Part shown: positions 62,514 to 64,000 of the stretch, piece after piece
Layout of the letters: every line of letters begins with the position of its first letter
Numbering within the stretch: the first letter of the stretch is position 1
From: Ptiloglossa arizonensis
Taxonomy: Eukaryota; Arthropoda; Insecta; Hymenoptera; Colletidae
DNA length: 64,000 nucleotides
Assembly: GCF_051014685.1 (NCBI RefSeq)
Contig: NW_027478518.1
Coordinates: 682,001-746,000 of the forward strand
Direction: 5' to 3'
Program-made: the position numbers and the translations under genes
The notes under the pieces: model-generated
What the model was told of the DNA's origin: nothing
What the model saw: the letters and a program-made list of their open reading frames with translations, nothing else
The model's database searches: none

Positions 62514-64000
62514 GTGTATTTTTCCCCTAGGCCATTCTGGTTAAGCGATTGGAGCAGCAGAAGTGCGAAAATTTTTTTGCCTTCTCAACCATTTCTTGGC
62601 TTCAAACTCCCATATCTCGCGAACGGACTGACCTAACCAAAAAGTTCCTATTGCATCTGAAAGTAGAAACTCGCCCGATTACAGGTGTATGTGTGTTTTT
62701 TCCCTAGGCCATTCTGGTTAAGCGTTTGGAGCAGCAGGATTGCGAAAAATTTGTTCTCTTCTCAACCATTTCTTAGCTTCAAACTCCCATATCTCGCGAA
62801 CGGATTGACCAAACCCAAAAATTCCTATTGCACTTGAAAGTAGAAGCTTGCCCGATTACAACGGTACGTGTATTTTTCCCCTAGGCCATTCTGGTTAAGC
62901 GATTGGAGCAGCAGAATTGCGAAAAATTTGTTGTCTTGTCAGCCATTTCTTAGCTTCAAAGTCCCATATCTCGCGAACGGATTGACCTAACCCAGAAATT
63001 CCTATTGCATCTGAAAGTAGAAACTCGCCCGATTACAGCGGTATGTGTATTTTTTCCCCAGGCCATTCTGGTTAAGCGTTTGGAGCAGCAGAATTGCGAA
63101 AAATTTGTTCTCTTCTCAACCATTTCTTAACTTCAAACTCTCATATCTCGCGAAAGGATTGACCTAACCCAAAAATTCCTATTGCATCTGAAATTAGAAA
63201 CTCGCCCGATTACAACGGTATGTGTATTTTTTCCCTAGGCCATTCTCGTTAAGCGTTTGGAGCAGCAGAATTGCGAAAAATTTTTTGCCTTCTCAACCAT
63301 TTCTTGGCTTCAAACTCCCATATCTCGCGAACGGACTGACCTAACCAAAAAGTTCCTATTGCATCTGAAAGTAGAAACTCGCCCGATTACAGGTGTATGT
63401 GTGTTTTTTCCCTAGGCCATTCTGGTTAAGCGTTTGGAGCAGCAGGATTGCGAAAAATTTGTTGTCTTCTCATCCATTTCTTAGCTTCAAAGTCCCATAT
63501 CTCGCGAACGAATTGACCTAACCCAAAAATTCCTGTTGCATTTGAAAGTAGAAGCTCGCCCGATTACAACGGTATGTGTATTTTTTCCCTAGCCCATTCT
63601 GGTTAAGCGTTTGGAGCAGCAGAATTGCGAAAAATTTGTTGTCTTCTCATCCATTTCTTAGCTTCAAAGTCCCATATCTCGCGAACGAATTGACCGAACC
63701 CAAAAATTCCTATTGCATTTGAAAGTAGAAGCTCGCCCGATTACAACGGTATGTGTATTTTTCCCCTAGCCCATTCTGGTTAAGCGTTTGGAGCAGCAGA
63801 AGTGCGAAAAATTTCTTGTCTTCTCAACCATTTCTTAGCTTCAAACTCCCATATCTCGCGAACCGATTGACCTAACCCAAAAATTCCTATTGCATTTGAA
63901 AGTAGAAACTCGCCCGATTACAACGGTATGTGTATTTTTCCCTTAGGCCATTCTGGTTAAGCGATTGGAGCAGCAGAATTGCGAAAAATTTGTCGTCTTG
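61565..64000 (+). repeat. Right-end copy of 48,482-50,917 (offset 13,083)
   Basis: 2,436 bp up to the window edge match 48,482-50,917 at every marker checked: gttgtcctctc, attgcttttg, gaaaatttttttgcc, both caggattgcg monomers and gaccgaaccc. The left breakpoint is in an F-type monomer (cgaaaggattgacc then aaccaaaaagttcc of B). The match probably continues beyond the window. Confidence 0.87.

Larger units (their letters stand above)
1..64000 (+). repeat. 177-bp satellite DNA array, spans the whole window
   Basis: Head-to-tail tandem repeat with no interruption. The landmark cattctggttaag recurs at 177-bp steps (its 'catt' a-base lies at 127, 304, 481, 658, 835, 1012, 1189), with a 175-bp step where the D-type deletion occurs (1189 to 1364). 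All copies are in the same orientation. About 362 monomers are present, mostly differing at a handful of diagnostic positions. The array starts and ends inside monomers, so neither boundary is visible. Known biology: satellites with 150-180 bp monomers and higher-order repeats are typical of eukaryotic centromeres and pericentromeres. The centromeric role here is inference from architecture only. I do not recognise the family. No stretch of more than 300 bases outside the repeat exists. Confidence 0.98.

Noticed and set aside
1..64000. CRISPR array
   Set aside because: There is no short repeat alternating with unique spacers. The whole 177-bp period is conserved, variants recur in blocks, and no cas-like gene is present.
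1..64000. Tandem protein-repeat gene (one giant coding sequence)
   Set aside because: Although 177 is a multiple of 3, two TAG stops recur in most monomers of the best frame and the 2-bp D deletion shifts the frame about 35 times.
1..64000. Transposon, LTR or terminal inverted repeat within the array
   Set aside because: No sequence outside the monomer was seen, no inverted copy of the monomer, and no target-site duplication. Every block edge examined stays in the 177-bp phase.
1..64000. Telomeric repeats or an array boundary
   Set aside because: No short telomere-type repeat and no unique flank at either end; the window starts and ends inside monomers.
1..64000. Bacterial-type promoters or terminators around cctattgcat and T-tracts
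   Set aside because: These strings are part of every monomer, have no associated genes, and would be expected hundreds of times by repetition alone.
1..64000. Naming a species or known satellite family
   Set aside because: Monomer length and HOR style occur in many plants and animals. I do not recognise the sequence, so a name would be a guess.

Overview
The whole 64 kb window is one uninterrupted, head-to-tail satellite DNA array. I find no protein-coding gene, RNA gene, transposon or unique sequence. The basic monomer is 177 bp (59 x 3), always in the same orientation, and about 362 copies fill the window; the array runs off both ends. Every short open reading frame of 60-80 residues is a piece of the same 59-codon period and not a gene. 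A tandem array of this size, with a nucleosome-scale monomer and nested higher-order repeats (HORs), points to a eukaryotic chromosome, most likely centromeric or pericentromeric heterochromatin. I do not recognise the satellite family and cannot name the species. A hand count of the first monomer gives about 41% GC and 9 CpG against about 7.4 expected, so CpG is not depleted.

Monomers fall into recurring types told apart by diagnostic positions, labelled here A to N plus P, Q and R. A: cgaaccgattg and gaagtgcg. B: cggactg with caggtgta. C: ttctcttctcaacc with ctgaaattag. D: a 175-bp type with the gaaaatggttg deletion and taactg. E: cttctcatcc with cgaattg. A': A ending in tacgtg. I: caagggta, often cgctaacgg. 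J: cggaatg with cagctgta. K: ttctcttc with cgaattg. L: agactcg. M: cacttg with agcttgc. N: catgtcttc or cccagaaattcc with ccccagg. F: cgaaagg. G: ttggcttc with cccggttac. H: gagcaacag with cgtggc. P, Q and R: divergent types confined to 19-30 kb and 51-61 kb.

Layout: (1) 1-18.2 kb is an ordered HOR domain made from an 883-bp five-monomer module A-B-C-D-E, alternating with longer modules that usually end in F-G-H-D-E or I-J-K-L-M-H-D-E. (2) 18.2-34.1 kb is an irregular domain with almost no D monomers, divergent monomers P, Q and R, and its own segmental duplications (offsets 2,122, 2,301, 5,487 and 6,372 bp). (3) 34.1-49.1 kb returns to the ordered grammar, including a 2,653-bp 15-monomer block present twice. 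(4) 49.1-64 kb mixes both domains and contains a 5,126-bp (29-monomer) tandem duplication that looks identical at every site I compared; the last 2.4 kb repeats 48.5-50.9 kb.

The arrangement is what repeated unequal exchange or conversion between in-register monomers produces. Block edges fall inside chimeric monomers, and the 177-bp phase is kept across every junction examined. The most interesting sequence signal is a 17-bp minus-strand segment resembling the mammalian CENP-B box (12 of 17 positions; 7 of 9 core positions). It is present in some monomer types and altered in others, so it alternates along the array.
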